Assembly (NCBI GenBank): GCA_963734065.1
Contig: CAVTFN010000007.1
Coordinates: forward strand, 124,001 to 188,000
Length of the DNA: 64,000 nt
Origin: DATBLE01 sp963734065
Lineage (GTDB): Bacteria; Actinomycetota; Thermoleophilia; Gaiellales; Gaiellaceae
Direction of reading: 5' to 3'
Numbering within the stretch: the first letter of the stretch is position 1; every line of letters starts with the position of its first letter. Of this stretch, positions 17,754 to 25,134 are shown one piece after another. The notes under the pieces are model-generated. The model saw only the letters and a list, made by a program, of their open reading frames with translations. It made no database searches and was not told the DNA's origin. The position numbers were made by a program, and so were the translations under genes.

Positions 17754-19673
17754 TTGCGTCTCGAGGCGGGAGTCACCCATTCTCCGTACTACGTCCGGCG
17801 CCGGCGCCAGGCGCGCGCCCGCCGCATCAGGCGGCTGTCGCTCGCTGCCGTCGTCGCGCTGGTCGTGGCTGTCGTCGCGGTCGCGATCGTGTACGCGGGC
17901 TCCTCGGCCATCCTGGCGAAGGGTGTCCGTATCGACGGCGTCGACGTCGGCGGCATGTCGACCGCGCAGGCGACGAGGACGCTCCAGCAGCGCGCTCGCG
18001 CCACGCTCGCCCAGCCGGTGCAGTTCGTGGCCGCCGGGCACACGTTCAAGGTCTCGGCCGCGGCCCTCGGGCTGACCCCCGACTGGGCCGCAGCGGTTGC
18101 AGCAGCCCGTCAGAAGGGCGACGGCTTCGGGCCGCTGCGCGGCCTGACGCGCATCAAGCTGCGCCTCTTCGGCAGCGACGTCGTGGCGAGCGCCGCCCAC
18201 CGGCCCGCGGCGCTGAAGACCGAGCTCGCCCGGATCGGAGGCACGGTCGACCGTCCCCACCGCGAGGCCGCGATCGTGCGGCACGGCCTGAAGCTGGCGG
18301 TCGCACCTGCCACCACCGGCCGGGTGCTCGACCGCAAGGCCGCCGGCGCGGCGATCGTCGCCGCGCTTGCGTCGCTCTCCCGCGGCGCACCGGTGACGGT
18401 GCCGATGCGCGACGACCAGCCGCGCGTGACGGGCACCGACCTCGCCGCCTCGCTGACCCAGGCGCGGACGGCCGTCTCGGCGCCGGTGGTGCTGACGCTC
18501 GGGGAGACCCGGTACCGGATCCCCCGGTGGCGGATCGCCACGCTGCTCAAGCTTCCGAAGAACGGAGCGACCAGGCTGCGGATCGGCGGGCCGGCCGCCG
18601 ACGCCTTCTTCAAGGCGAAGCAGGAGGTGGTCGACACGCCCGCGCGCGACGCGCAGTTCGTCGTCACCACCAACGGCATCCGCGTCCAGCCGTCGAAGAA
18701 CGCGCAGGTGCTGGACGTGCCGAAGACCGTGGACGCGCTCCTGGCGGCGGCGGTCCGGCCCACGAACCGAACCGCGGCGATCACGGTCGCCACGCAGGCG
18801 CCGGAGCGCACCACCCAGGACGCACTGGCGATGGGGATCACGGGGCTCTACTCGAGCTACACGACCTACTTCGGGGGCGTTCCGAACCGGATCCACAACG
18901 TCCAGCTCGTCGCGCACCTGATCGACAACACGCTGGTCGCGCCCGGCAAGGAGTTCTCGTTCAACGCCACGACCGGCGAGCGGAACGCTGCGAAGGGCTT
19001 CCTCGAAGCCCCGGTGATCATCAACGGCGAGCTGGAGAGCGGGCTCGGCGGCGGTGTCTGCCAGGTCTCGACCACGGTGTTCAACGCCGCCTACGAGGGC
19101 GGGCTGCCGATCACGGCGCGGACCAACCACGCCCTGTACATCAGCCACTACCCGCAGGGCCGCGACGCGACCGTCAACTATCCCGACACCGACCTCAAGT
19201 TCGTGAACGACACCGGCCACTGGCTGCTGCTGCGCACGTTCGTCAGCTCGAGTTCGCTGACGGTGAACTTCTACGGCACGCCCGAGGACCGAAAGGTCGT
19301 CAGCCAGACGGCGCCGCTCGTCACCGCCGGCCCGGTGCCCCAGGTGATCACGAAGGACCCGACCCTGCTGGTCGGCGAGAAGGTGGTCGACGTGCAGGGC
19401 TCGCCGCCGCTGTCGACCAGCGTCAACCGGAAGGTCTACGACCAGAACGGCAAGCTGCTGTACGACAACACCTGGTACTCGAGCTACGTCGGCGAGAAGT
19501 CGGAGATCCGCGTCGGGACGAAGCCAAAGCCGAAGCCCAAGCCGAAGACCAAGCCCAAGGTCGACACGACGACGCCGGTCCTGCCGAGCGACTACCTGCC
19601 GAGCGACCTCGCCCCGGGCTCGACGGCGCCGGCGGACACGACCGGCACGACCACGACGCCGGCCGGCACCTAG
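17754..19673 (+). CDS. VanW family envelope protein with PG-binding repeats
   Basis: About 639 residues. A basic N-terminus (YYVRRRRQARARRIRR) precedes one membrane helix (LAAVVALVVAVVAVAIVYAG). Then come two regions like the YoaR/PG_binding_4 fold, followed by a VanW domain with EFSFNATTGERN, GLGGGVCQVSTTVFNAAY and RDATVNYPDTDLKFVND. The tail is Lys-Pro rich (KPKPKPKPKTKPK) and Thr rich, probably wall-spanning. Such proteins act at the cell wall; biochemical role unsettled. It ends on a CTAG shared with the convergent thioesterase gene. Confidence 0.85.
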   Translation: MRLEAGVTHSPYYVRRRRQARARRIRRLSLAAVVALVVAVVAVAIVYAGSSAILAKGVRIDGVDVGGMSTAQATRTLQQRARATLAQPVQFVAAGHTFKVSAAALGLTPDWAAAVAAARQKGDGFGPLRGLTRIKLRLFGSDVVASAAHRPAALKTELARIGGTVDRPHREAAIVRHGLKLAVAPATTGRVLDRKAAGAAIVAALASLSRGAPVTVPMRDDQPRVTGTDLAASLTQARTAVSAPVVLTLGETRYRIPRWRIATLLKLPKNGATRLRIGGPAADAFFKAKQEVVDTPARDAQFVVTTNGIRVQPSKNAQVLDVPKTVDALLAAAVRPTNRTAAITVATQAPERTTQDALAMGITGLYSSYTTYFGGVPNRIHNVQLVAHLIDNTLVAPGKEFSFNATTGERNAAKGFLEAPVIINGELESGLGGGVCQVSTTVFNAAYEGGLPITARTNHALYISHYPQGRDATVNYPDTDLKFVNDTGHWLLLRTFVSSSSLTVNFYGTPEDRKVVSQTAPLVTAGPVPQVITKDPTLLVGEKVVDVQGSPPLSTSVNRKVYDQNGKLLYDNTWYSSYVGEKSEIRVGTKPKPKPKPKTKPKVDTTTPVLPSDYLPSDLAPGSTAPADTTGTTTTPAGT

Positions 19674-20080
19674 CTCTCCGCCGCGGCGACCGCCTCGGCG
19701 AGCCAGCCGGGAAACCGCGTCGGCCGCAGGGTTTCGCGGTCGACGACTGCGTGCTGCGTCCAGCCGTCCGCGACCACCTCGTCGCCGCGCGCCAGCACGT
19801 ACTCGTACCGGAAGCGTGCCGCGCGCACGTCGACCACCCGGGCGTTGACCGTGATCCGGTCGTCGAAGAAAACCGGCCTCAGGTAGCGGACGTGCGACTC
19901 GATCGTCAGCGCCTCGTAGCCCTCCTCCTGGATCGTCCGGTACCCGTCCCGGAACCGGGCCAGGTAGGCGATGCGGGCGACCTCGTACCAGACGAGGTAG
20001 GAGGCGTTGTGGGCGATCCCCTGCGCGTCGGTCTCGGCGAAGCGCACGGTGATCTCGGTGGAGAAGCGGTAGCCGTCCAT
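19670..20080 (-). CDS. Hotdog-fold acyl-CoA thioesterase (YbgC/4HBT type)
   Basis: 136 residues from ATG at 20080. Motif RFAETDAQGIAHNASYLVWYE holds the catalytic Asp region of the 4-hydroxybenzoyl-CoA thioesterase/YbgC family. It would hydrolyse an acyl-CoA in the cytoplasm. A longer frame reaches 20119, but its extra residues come from the palindromic site at 20087, so I prefer the internal ATG. Two identical palindromes upstream suggest tight repression. Convergent overlap with the VanW gene on CTAG. Confidence 0.85.
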   Translation of the reverse strand: MDGYRFSTEITVRFAETDAQGIAHNASYLVWYEVARIAYLARFRDGYRTIQEEGYEALTIESHVRYLRPVFFDDRITVNARVVDVRAARFRYEYVLARGDEVVADGWTQHAVVDRETLRPTRFPGWLAEAVAAAES

Positions 20081-20086
20081 CAGCAA

Positions 20087-20101
20087 GTAACACAGTGTTA
20101 C
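20087..20101. promoter_or_regulatory. Palindromic operator, copy 1
   Basis: GTAACACAGTGTTAC is a perfect inverted repeat (7-bp arms, 1-bp centre), 6 bases upstream of the thioesterase ATG. The flanking bases (A before, AAG after) also match copy 2. Form and size fit a TetR-type operator. Confidence 0.65.
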
Positions 20102-20141
20102 AAGCTCGCGCCGCGGCATGGTTGCGCGGCGTCGGGAGCTA

Positions 20142-20156
20142 GTAACACAGTGTTAC
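20142..20156. promoter_or_regulatory. Palindromic operator, copy 2
   Basis: The same 15-base palindrome as at 20087, exactly 55 bp away. It lies between the thioesterase start and the 3' end of the upstream gene. Two sites at this spacing could allow cooperative binding over the thioesterase promoter. Confidence 0.65.
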
Positions 20157-20175
20157 AAGGTCGGATCGGCGGTTC

Positions 20176-20688
20176 CTACCGCGCGGCGACGCGGAGCGTG
20201 TCGAGGACGCGGCGGGCGCGGGCGGCGAGGGCGGCCGGCGCCTTGCGGCCGAGGAGGACATACGCGCCGAAGGTGTGGCCGCGCTCGACCCACTGCACCG
20301 AACCGCCTGCGCTGCTGAAGCACTCGATGATCGGCGGCCGGCGGATCGGCAGGTTCGTCGGCGTGAAGTGCCGAGGGCGTTGCGGGCCGTGGCCGATCTT
20401 CATCCCGCCGATCTGCCGCGTCCACTCGACAACCACGATCGCGACTGCCGTCGACGGGAAGGTGTAGGACGCGATCTGGGTCTGGCACACGCTGCGGAGG
20501 TCGGAGTGGATCGGGCCCGAGGAGACGACGATCCGGGTGCGGGGTTGCAGGTACCTGCCCTGGTCGGGCGTCGTCGAGTGCCAGCCGGGCGGGAGCGCGA
20601 CCGTGACGCCGCCGCTTCCGGCCCGGGGCGCCGCCGTGACGACGAGCGCCACGAGGACAACAGCCAGCTTCGCGTACAACTCAGGCAT
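20176..20688 (-). CDS. Hypothetical exported protein
   Basis: 170 residues from ATG at 20688. Hydrophobic N-terminus (KLAVVLVALVVTAAPRAG) looks like a signal peptide. The mature part starts VTVALPPGWHSTTPDQGRYL and ends in an Arg-Ala-rich helix; two Cys residues might pair. No family recognised. The start region faces the sirtuin start with only about 20 bp between; TTG at about 20679 is an alternative start. Confidence 0.6.
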   Translation of the reverse strand: MPELYAKLAVVLVALVVTAAPRAGSGGVTVALPPGWHSTTPDQGRYLQPRTRIVVSSGPIHSDLRSVCQTQIASYTFPSTAVAIVVVEWTRQIGGMKIGHGPQRPRHFTPTNLPIRRPPIIECFSSAGGSVQWVERGHTFGAYVLLGRKAPAALAARARRVLDTLRVAAR

Positions 20689-20710
20689 CTCCGCCGAGCA
20701 ACTCGCCCGC

Positions 20711-21436
20711 ATGATCGTTCAGGCGCAGCCGTGCGTCGTCCTGACCGGAGCGGGCGTCTCCACGGAGAGCGGCATCCCGGACTTCCGGTCGCCGACCGGG
20801 ATCTGGGCCACGTACGATCCGATGGAATACGCGACCATCGACGCCTTCCGGCGCGACCCGGCGAAGGTCTGGGGCTTCTACGCGAAGCGGCTGGGCGTGC
20901 TCGCGCAGGCGAAGCCGAATGCCGCCCACGTCGCCCTCGCCGAGCTCGAGCGCCGCGGTCTCGTCGAGGCAGTGATCACCCAGAACGTCGACGGGTTGCA
21001 CCAGGCGGCCGGCTCGAAGCGCGTGATCGAGGTGCACGGCTCGATCCGCTCCGCCAGCTGCCTTGGTTGCGGTCATCGGGAGGAATACGAGCGGGTGATC
21101 GAGTTGGGTCCCGTGCCGGCGTGCGCCGACTGCGGCGCCGTGCTCAAGCCGGACGTGGTCATGTTCGGTGAGCTGCTGCCGGCCGGGGTGATGGAGGAGG
21201 CATCCGAGCTCGTACGCCGCGCCGGACTGCTGCTCGTGGTCGGCTCTTCGCTCGAGGTGTACCCGGTGGCGGGTCTGCCCGAGGACGCGATCCAGGCCGG
21301 CGCCAGGCTCGCGATCGTCAACCGGGGGCCGACGCCCTACGACCACCGTGCCGACCTGAAGATCGACGCCTCGGCCGGCGAGACGCTCGCCGCAGCGCTC
21401 GCGGCGCTCGACGCCTCGCCGCCCGAGCAGCTTTGA
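20711..21436 (+). CDS. NAD-dependent protein deacylase, Sir2 family
   Basis: 241 residues from ATG at 20711. NAD-binding GAGVSTESGIPDFRS, catalytic TQNVDGLHQ and His in EVHGS, four zinc Cys in CLGCG and CADCG, then KPDVVMFGE and GSSLEVYP. It removes acyl groups from Lys using NAD. The first helix (EQLARMIVQAQ) begins just before this ATG, so a longer form from GTG at 20636 is possible, though that would overlap the divergent gene. The lack of the Tyr/Arg pair typical of Sirt5-like enzymes suggests deacetylase rather than desuccinylase. Confidence 0.87.
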   Translation: MIVQAQPCVVLTGAGVSTESGIPDFRSPTGIWATYDPMEYATIDAFRRDPAKVWGFYAKRLGVLAQAKPNAAHVALAELERRGLVEAVITQNVDGLHQAAGSKRVIEVHGSIRSASCLGCGHREEYERVIELGPVPACADCGAVLKPDVVMFGELLPAGVMEEASELVRRAGLLLVVGSSLEVYPVAGLPEDAIQAGARLAIVNRGPTPYDHRADLKIDASAGETLAAALAALDASPPEQL

Positions 21437-21450
21437 GACAATGCGCACCC

Positions 21451-22185
21451 ATGAGAAGAGCGCCTGTTGTCCTGCTCTGCGGATCGATCGTGGCGGCGAT
21501 CGGGACGACCGCGACTCCGGCCGCGTCCGCCGCCGGACAGTGCCGCGCAGGCCAGCTGCGCGCGGTCGGAACGCCGACCACCGCCTTCGCCGCCGTGGCG
21601 AGAGGGGCGACCGCCACGTACCGGCGCCCGGGTACTGCCCTGCTCACGACGTTCCCGAGGCTGAACGGGCTCGGGTACCCGACCACGTTCTCGATCGTCG
21701 GCGCGATCCTGAATGCGCAGTGCGAGGCCTCGTGGTACCGGGTGAAGCTACCGATGCGTCCCAACGGCGTCGTCGGCTACGTCCGGCCCGCGAGCGTCGC
21801 GGTGGAGAAGGTGACGACGCGCATCTCGGTCGACCTCTCGCGGCGCGAGCTTCTCCTCTACCGCGCCGGCAGCCTCGTGATGAAGGTCGCAGTAGGCGTC
21901 GGCTCCCCTGCAACGCCGACACCCATCGGGCGCTACTACGTGAACCAGCGGATCACGGTCGCGGACGCGCACGGGCCGTTCGGGCCCGCCGTCCTCGGGA
22001 TCTCCGCCTTCTCGAACGTCCTCACCGACTGGGCGGAGGGAGGCCCGATTGCCATCCACGGGACGAACGAGCGCTGGTCGATCGGTCGCGCCGCCTCGCA
22101 CGGCTGCGTCCGCGTCCCGAACGCCACCCTCGAGCGGCTGTTCGCGCTCACGCCGGCGGGGACGCCGGTGGTCATCCATCCCTGA
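21451..22185 (+). CDS. L,D-transpeptidase (YkuD), exported
   Basis: 244 residues. Signal peptide (VVLLCGSIVAAIGTTATPAASA), then an SH3-like region, then a YkuD domain starting ISVDLSRRELLLYR. Catalytic motif HGTNERWSIG plus SHGCVRVPN, with Cys near 219. Such enzymes make 3-3 cross-links in peptidoglycan or attach proteins outside the membrane. The ATG is 8 bases after a GACAAT box; the GTG at 21433 would precede that box, so I use the ATG. Confidence 0.9.
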   Translation: MRRAPVVLLCGSIVAAIGTTATPAASAAGQCRAGQLRAVGTPTTAFAAVARGATATYRRPGTALLTTFPRLNGLGYPTTFSIVGAILNAQCEASWYRVKLPMRPNGVVGYVRPASVAVEKVTTRISVDLSRRELLLYRAGSLVMKVAVGVGSPATPTPIGRYYVNQRITVADAHGPFGPAVLGISAFSNVLTDWAEGGPIAIHGTNERWSIGRAASHGCVRVPNATLERLFALTPAGTPVVIHP

Positions 22186-22200
22186 CGCTATTCTCCGACG

Positions 22201-22512
22201 ATGGCCCAGCGGAAGCAGCAGCAACAGAAGGACGTCCTCCACCGGCTGGCGGACAGCGGCGAGGAAGCGCTCCAGAAGTTCATCGGCGATCTCCCCGGCG
22301 GGAACAAGGTGGTCGGGGCGGCGAACTCGCTGTTCGCCCGGGTCGACGAGCTGACCAAGCGCATGCGCAGCCTCGACCCGCTCGAGCGGCGGGTGTCCGA
22401 GCTCGAGAAGCGCCTGGAGGCGCTCGACAAGCCCAAGCCGGCGACGAAGCGGACGGCGACGAGCAAGCGGAAGCCCGCAGCGACCCGCGCCCGCAAGCCC
22501 GCGTCGGGCTAG
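22201..22512 (+). CDS. Small coiled-coil protein with basic tail
   Basis: 103 residues. A mid-region heptad pattern (NSLFARVDELTKRMRSLDPL, then RRVSELEKRLEALDK) predicts a coiled coil. The last 30 residues are Lys/Arg/Ala/Thr/Pro rich, resembling nucleic-acid-binding tails. No enzymatic motif. A TATTCT box lies 6 bases before the ATG, so probably leaderless. It ends on a CTAG shared with the convergent lipid kinase gene. Function unknown; perhaps a DNA- or envelope-associated structural protein. Confidence 0.72.
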   Translation: MAQRKQQQQKDVLHRLADSGEEALQKFIGDLPGGNKVVGAANSLFARVDELTKRMRSLDPLERRVSELEKRLEALDKPKPATKRTATSKRKPAATRARKPASG

Positions 22513-23420
22513 CGGGGCACGCGCAGGCGCAGCGCCCGAGGCACGACCTCGAAACGCACCGGGGTGGTTCCCGGCTGCTCGCCGTCGAGCTGGATCGGCA
22601 GGGCGTCGTCCGACTCGACCGACACCGTCGCCCCGCGCAGGAGCTCGGCCTTGGGGTGGGGGAGATGCGTGCCGCGGTAGATCTTCGGCAGCGTCCGGAC
22701 GAGATCGGCCTTGGTCACATCGCCGATCACCAGGATGTCGAACAGCCCGTCGTCGGGGCTCGCCTCGGGGCACATCTTCATCCCGCCGGCCAGGTACCGG
22801 CCGTTGGCGACCACCACCTCGTGCATCCGGCCGGAGCGCTCTTCGCCGTCGACCTGCACGTGAACCTCCGTGTTCTGCCACCGCGCGAAGACCGCGAGCG
22901 TCGACCAGAGGTACGACGCCTTCCCACCGAGGGCCTTCGACGACTCGTTCGTCCGCTTGGCGACGGCGCCGCTCATCCCGACCCCGGCGACGTTGACGAA
23001 CCAGGCCTCGCCCGGCTCGCCGGACCACGCCCGGAACCCGACGCGTCCGGCGTCGATCTCGCGCGTTGCGCCCTCGAGCGCGACCCGAACGGCGTCGTCG
23101 AACCTGGTCGGGATTCCGTAGGTCCGCCCGAAGTCGACGCCGGTCCCGCGTGGCACGACCGCCAGCTCGCACCCGGTTCCGACGAGGCCCGAGGCGACCT
23201 CGTTGACGGTGCCGTCGCCGCCGACCGCGACCACCAGGTCGGCGCCGCCGTCGGCCGCCTGCCGCGCGAGCTCCTGCAGGTGGCCGGGGCGCTCCGAGAA
23301 GAGGACGTCGCCCGAAAGGCCGAGCGTCTCCGCGCGGTGGGCGAGCTCGGGCCAGCGGCGGCCGGTCGCCCCGTTCGCCGAGGCGGGGTTGACCAGGAAG
23401 ACGGTGCGCTCGCCGCTCAG
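22509..23420 (-). CDS. Diacylglycerol/lipid kinase family protein (YegS-like)
   Basis: 303 residues if it starts at CTG 23420, which overlaps the upstream TGA as CTGA. The N-terminal RTVFLVNPASANGATGRRW is the usual beginning of this family, so the ATG/GTG-only start at 23234 would lose about 60 essential residues. GGDGTVNEVASGL is the nucleotide-binding motif and PRGTGVDFGRTYGIP follows. It phosphorylates diacylglycerol or a similar lipid with ATP. Convergent overlap with the coiled-coil gene. The non-ATG/GTG/TTG start is the odd point. Confidence 0.82.
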   Translation of the reverse strand: MSGERTVFLVNPASANGATGRRWPELAHRAETLGLSGDVLFSERPGHLQELARQAADGGADLVVAVGGDGTVNEVASGLVGTGCELAVVPRGTGVDFGRTYGIPTRFDDAVRVALEGATREIDAGRVGFRAWSGEPGEAWFVNVAGVGMSGAVAKRTNESSKALGGKASYLWSTLAVFARWQNTEVHVQVDGEERSGRMHEVVVANGRYLAGGMKMCPEASPDDGLFDILVIGDVTKADLVRTLPKIYRGTHLPHPKAELLRGATVSVESDDALPIQLDGEQPGTTPVRFEVVPRALRLRVPR

Positions 23421-24133
23421 TGCTTCTCGTCGGTGACCGTGACCAGCGCCAGCTCCGTCATCTGGTCGACGGCCGCGCGCAGGTCATCGTCGCTGATGCG
23501 CTTGAACTCGCCCTCGACCACGACGTCGCTGACCGTGAGCAGGCAGCCCGCCTGGATCTTCTTCAGGGCGCCGAGCGTGAACAGCATCGCCGCCTCCATC
23601 TCGACCGCGAGGATGCCGCGGTCCGACCAGCGCTGGTACTGCCCGCCGTCGGGGTTGTAGAAGACGTCGCTCGAGACCACGCCGCCGACGCGCACCGGCT
23701 TGCCGAGCTCCTTCGCGTGGTGGACGGCGCCGTGGACCAGCTCCCAGTCGGCCGTCGGGGCGTGCGGCTCGCCGCCGATCAGGTTCGTCGGCGTCCGGTC
23801 GGCGGGGGTCGCCGAGATCGCGACGATCAGGTCGCCCATGGTCATGTCGGGCTGAAGGCCGCCGCAGGTGCCGACGCGGAGGATCTTCTTCACGCCCAGC
23901 TGCACGAGCTCCTCGATCACGATCCCGGCCGAGGGGCAGCCCATCCCGCTCGACTGGACGGAGACACGCTTCCCCTTGAAGGTGCCTGTGTAGCCGAGCA
24001 TCCCGCGCTCGTGGTTCACCTCGACCGGGTCGTCGAAGAACGTCTCGGCGATGTACTTCGCGCGCAACGGGTCGCCGGGAAGCAGACACCCGTCGGCGTA
24101 GTCCCCCGGGTTCCCTCGCAGGTGGATCGGCAT
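23417..24133 (-). CDS. deoD: Purine-nucleoside/uridine phosphorylase (DeoD type)
   Basis: 238 residues. GNPGDYADGCLLPGDPLRA, GMGCPSAGIVIEELVQLG, RVGTCGG and the late EMEAAMLFTLG are characteristic of the NP-I family, trimer/hexamer DeoD-Udp branch. Reversible phosphorolysis of nucleosides to base and ribose-1-phosphate. ATG start; a TAGGCT box lies 9 bases upstream on this strand. The stop overlaps the lipid-kinase CTG. DeoD versus uridine phosphorylase is not fully settled by eye. Confidence 0.88.
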   Translation of the reverse strand: MPIHLRGNPGDYADGCLLPGDPLRAKYIAETFFDDPVEVNHERGMLGYTGTFKGKRVSVQSSGMGCPSAGIVIEELVQLGVKKILRVGTCGGLQPDMTMGDLIVAISATPADRTPTNLIGGEPHAPTADWELVHGAVHHAKELGKPVRVGGVVSSDVFYNPDGGQYQRWSDRGILAVEMEAAMLFTLGALKKIQAGCLLTVSDVVVEGEFKRISDDDLRAAVDQMTELALVTVTDEKH

Positions 24134-24177
24134 CGCCGCGCAAGCCTATCCAGACCCAGGATGTATAAGCAGAGGAC

Positions 24178-24957
24178 GTGACGCGGACCTTCGAGCCGAC
24201 CCTGCGCCAGACCCTCGCCTTCTGTGCAGAGGACCCGGTCGAGCGCGTCTTCCTCGAGGACGTCGCCCGCCGCGGGCTCGGCCGCTTCGTCGCGACCGGC
24301 GAGAACGGCTCGCTGACGGCGCTCTGCCACGTCGGCGTCAACGTCGTCCCCTCGGGCGTGGGCTGTGCGGCCTTCGGGCGCGTGGCCGCGTCCGGGCGGG
24401 CACGGATGGTGATCGGCGAGGAGCGGGCGGTCGACGAGCTCTGGGCGGCGGCGCGCCGGTTCATGCCCGCGCCGCGCGAGGACCGGCCCGGCCAGCCCGT
24501 CTACCTGATCGACCGGCCGCCGCCCCCCGGCGACACCGGTCTCCGGGAGGCGACGCTCGCCGATCTCGACGTGCTCGTGCCGGCGTGCGCTGCAGCGCAC
24601 CGGGAGGAGATCGGGATCGACCCGCTCGACCGCGACCCGGACGGCTTCCGGTGGCGGACCCAGGCTCAGATCGGCGAAGGCCGCTCGTGGCTCTGGCTGG
24701 AGCAGGGCACGATCCTCTTCAAGGCGGAGGCGTCCGCCTGGACCCCGGAGGCGGTCCAGCTGCAGCAGGTGTGGGTCGACCCGGCCGCGCGCGGCAACGG
24801 CTACGCCCAGCGCGCCATGCGCGACCTCTGCCGCCGGCTGCTCGAGCAGGTGCCGCGGGTCTGCCTGTTCGTCCGGCCCGAGAACGCGCCCGCGATCCGC
24901 GTCTACGAGGCGATCGGGATGCGGCGGACGATCTCCTACCGCTCTCTCATCTTCTAA
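24178..24957 (+). CDS. GNAT acetyltransferase, DUF4081 type
   Basis: 259 residues. The N-terminal half (CAEDPVERVFLEDVARRGLG) matches the actinobacterial DUF4081 region. The C-terminal half is a GNAT domain with VWVDPAARGNGYAQRAMRD as the acetyl-CoA loop and VCLFVRPENAPAIRVYEAIG. Likely N-acetyltransferase; substrate unknown. GTG start, 35-45 bp from the divergent phosphorylase gene, with a GTATAA-like box before it. A stem-loop follows its stop. Confidence 0.85.
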   Translation: MTRTFEPTLRQTLAFCAEDPVERVFLEDVARRGLGRFVATGENGSLTALCHVGVNVVPSGVGCAAFGRVAASGRARMVIGEERAVDELWAAARRFMPAPREDRPGQPVYLIDRPPPPGDTGLREATLADLDVLVPACAAAHREEIGIDPLDRDPDGFRWRTQAQIGEGRSWLWLEQGTILFKAEASAWTPEAVQLQQVWVDPAARGNGYAQRAMRDLCRRLLEQVPRVCLFVRPENAPAIRVYEAIGMRRTISYRSLIF

Positions 24958-24958
24958 T

Positions 24959-24975
24959 CATGCGCTCCGCGCATG
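24959..24975. repeat. Short hairpin CATGCGCTCCGCGCATG
   Basis: Perfect 7-bp arms around TCC, immediately after the GNAT stop codon. No U tract follows; a strong terminator lies 10 bases further on. Confidence 0.55.
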
Positions 24976-24984
24976 TCTCAGGGC

Positions 24985-25024
24985 GCCGGACTCGCAGAAT
25001 CAAGATCGTCGAGTCCGGCTTTTT
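24985..25024 (+). terminator. Rho-independent terminator
   Basis: GCCGGACTC (24985-24993) and GAGTCCGGC (25011-25019) form a perfect 9-bp stem with a 17-base loop, followed by TTTTT. It ends the GNAT transcript. It is the only classical intrinsic terminator I found in the window. Confidence 0.85.
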
Positions 25025-25124
25025 GAAGCGGCTCCTGGTCCTCGTCGCGCTCGCATGGTTGCTCCGGTGGGCCGCGGTCGAGGCCGCGTCGCACTGGGCG
25101 CGGATTCGCTCCAGACGCGGCTAG
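25023..25124 (+). CDS. Possible small single-helix membrane protein
   Basis: 33 residues from TTG 25023: a Lys-Arg start, one hydrophobic segment (LLVLVALAWLLRWAAVEAA) and a basic tail (HWARIRSRRG). The frame is open back to ATG 24960, but that start would translate through the terminator stem. The stop TAG lies within the TAGAGT box of the next gene. A plausible microprotein but unproven. Confidence 0.35.
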   Translation: MKRLLVLVALAWLLRWAAVEAASHWARIRSRRG

Positions 25125-25134
25125 AGTCGCTTCC

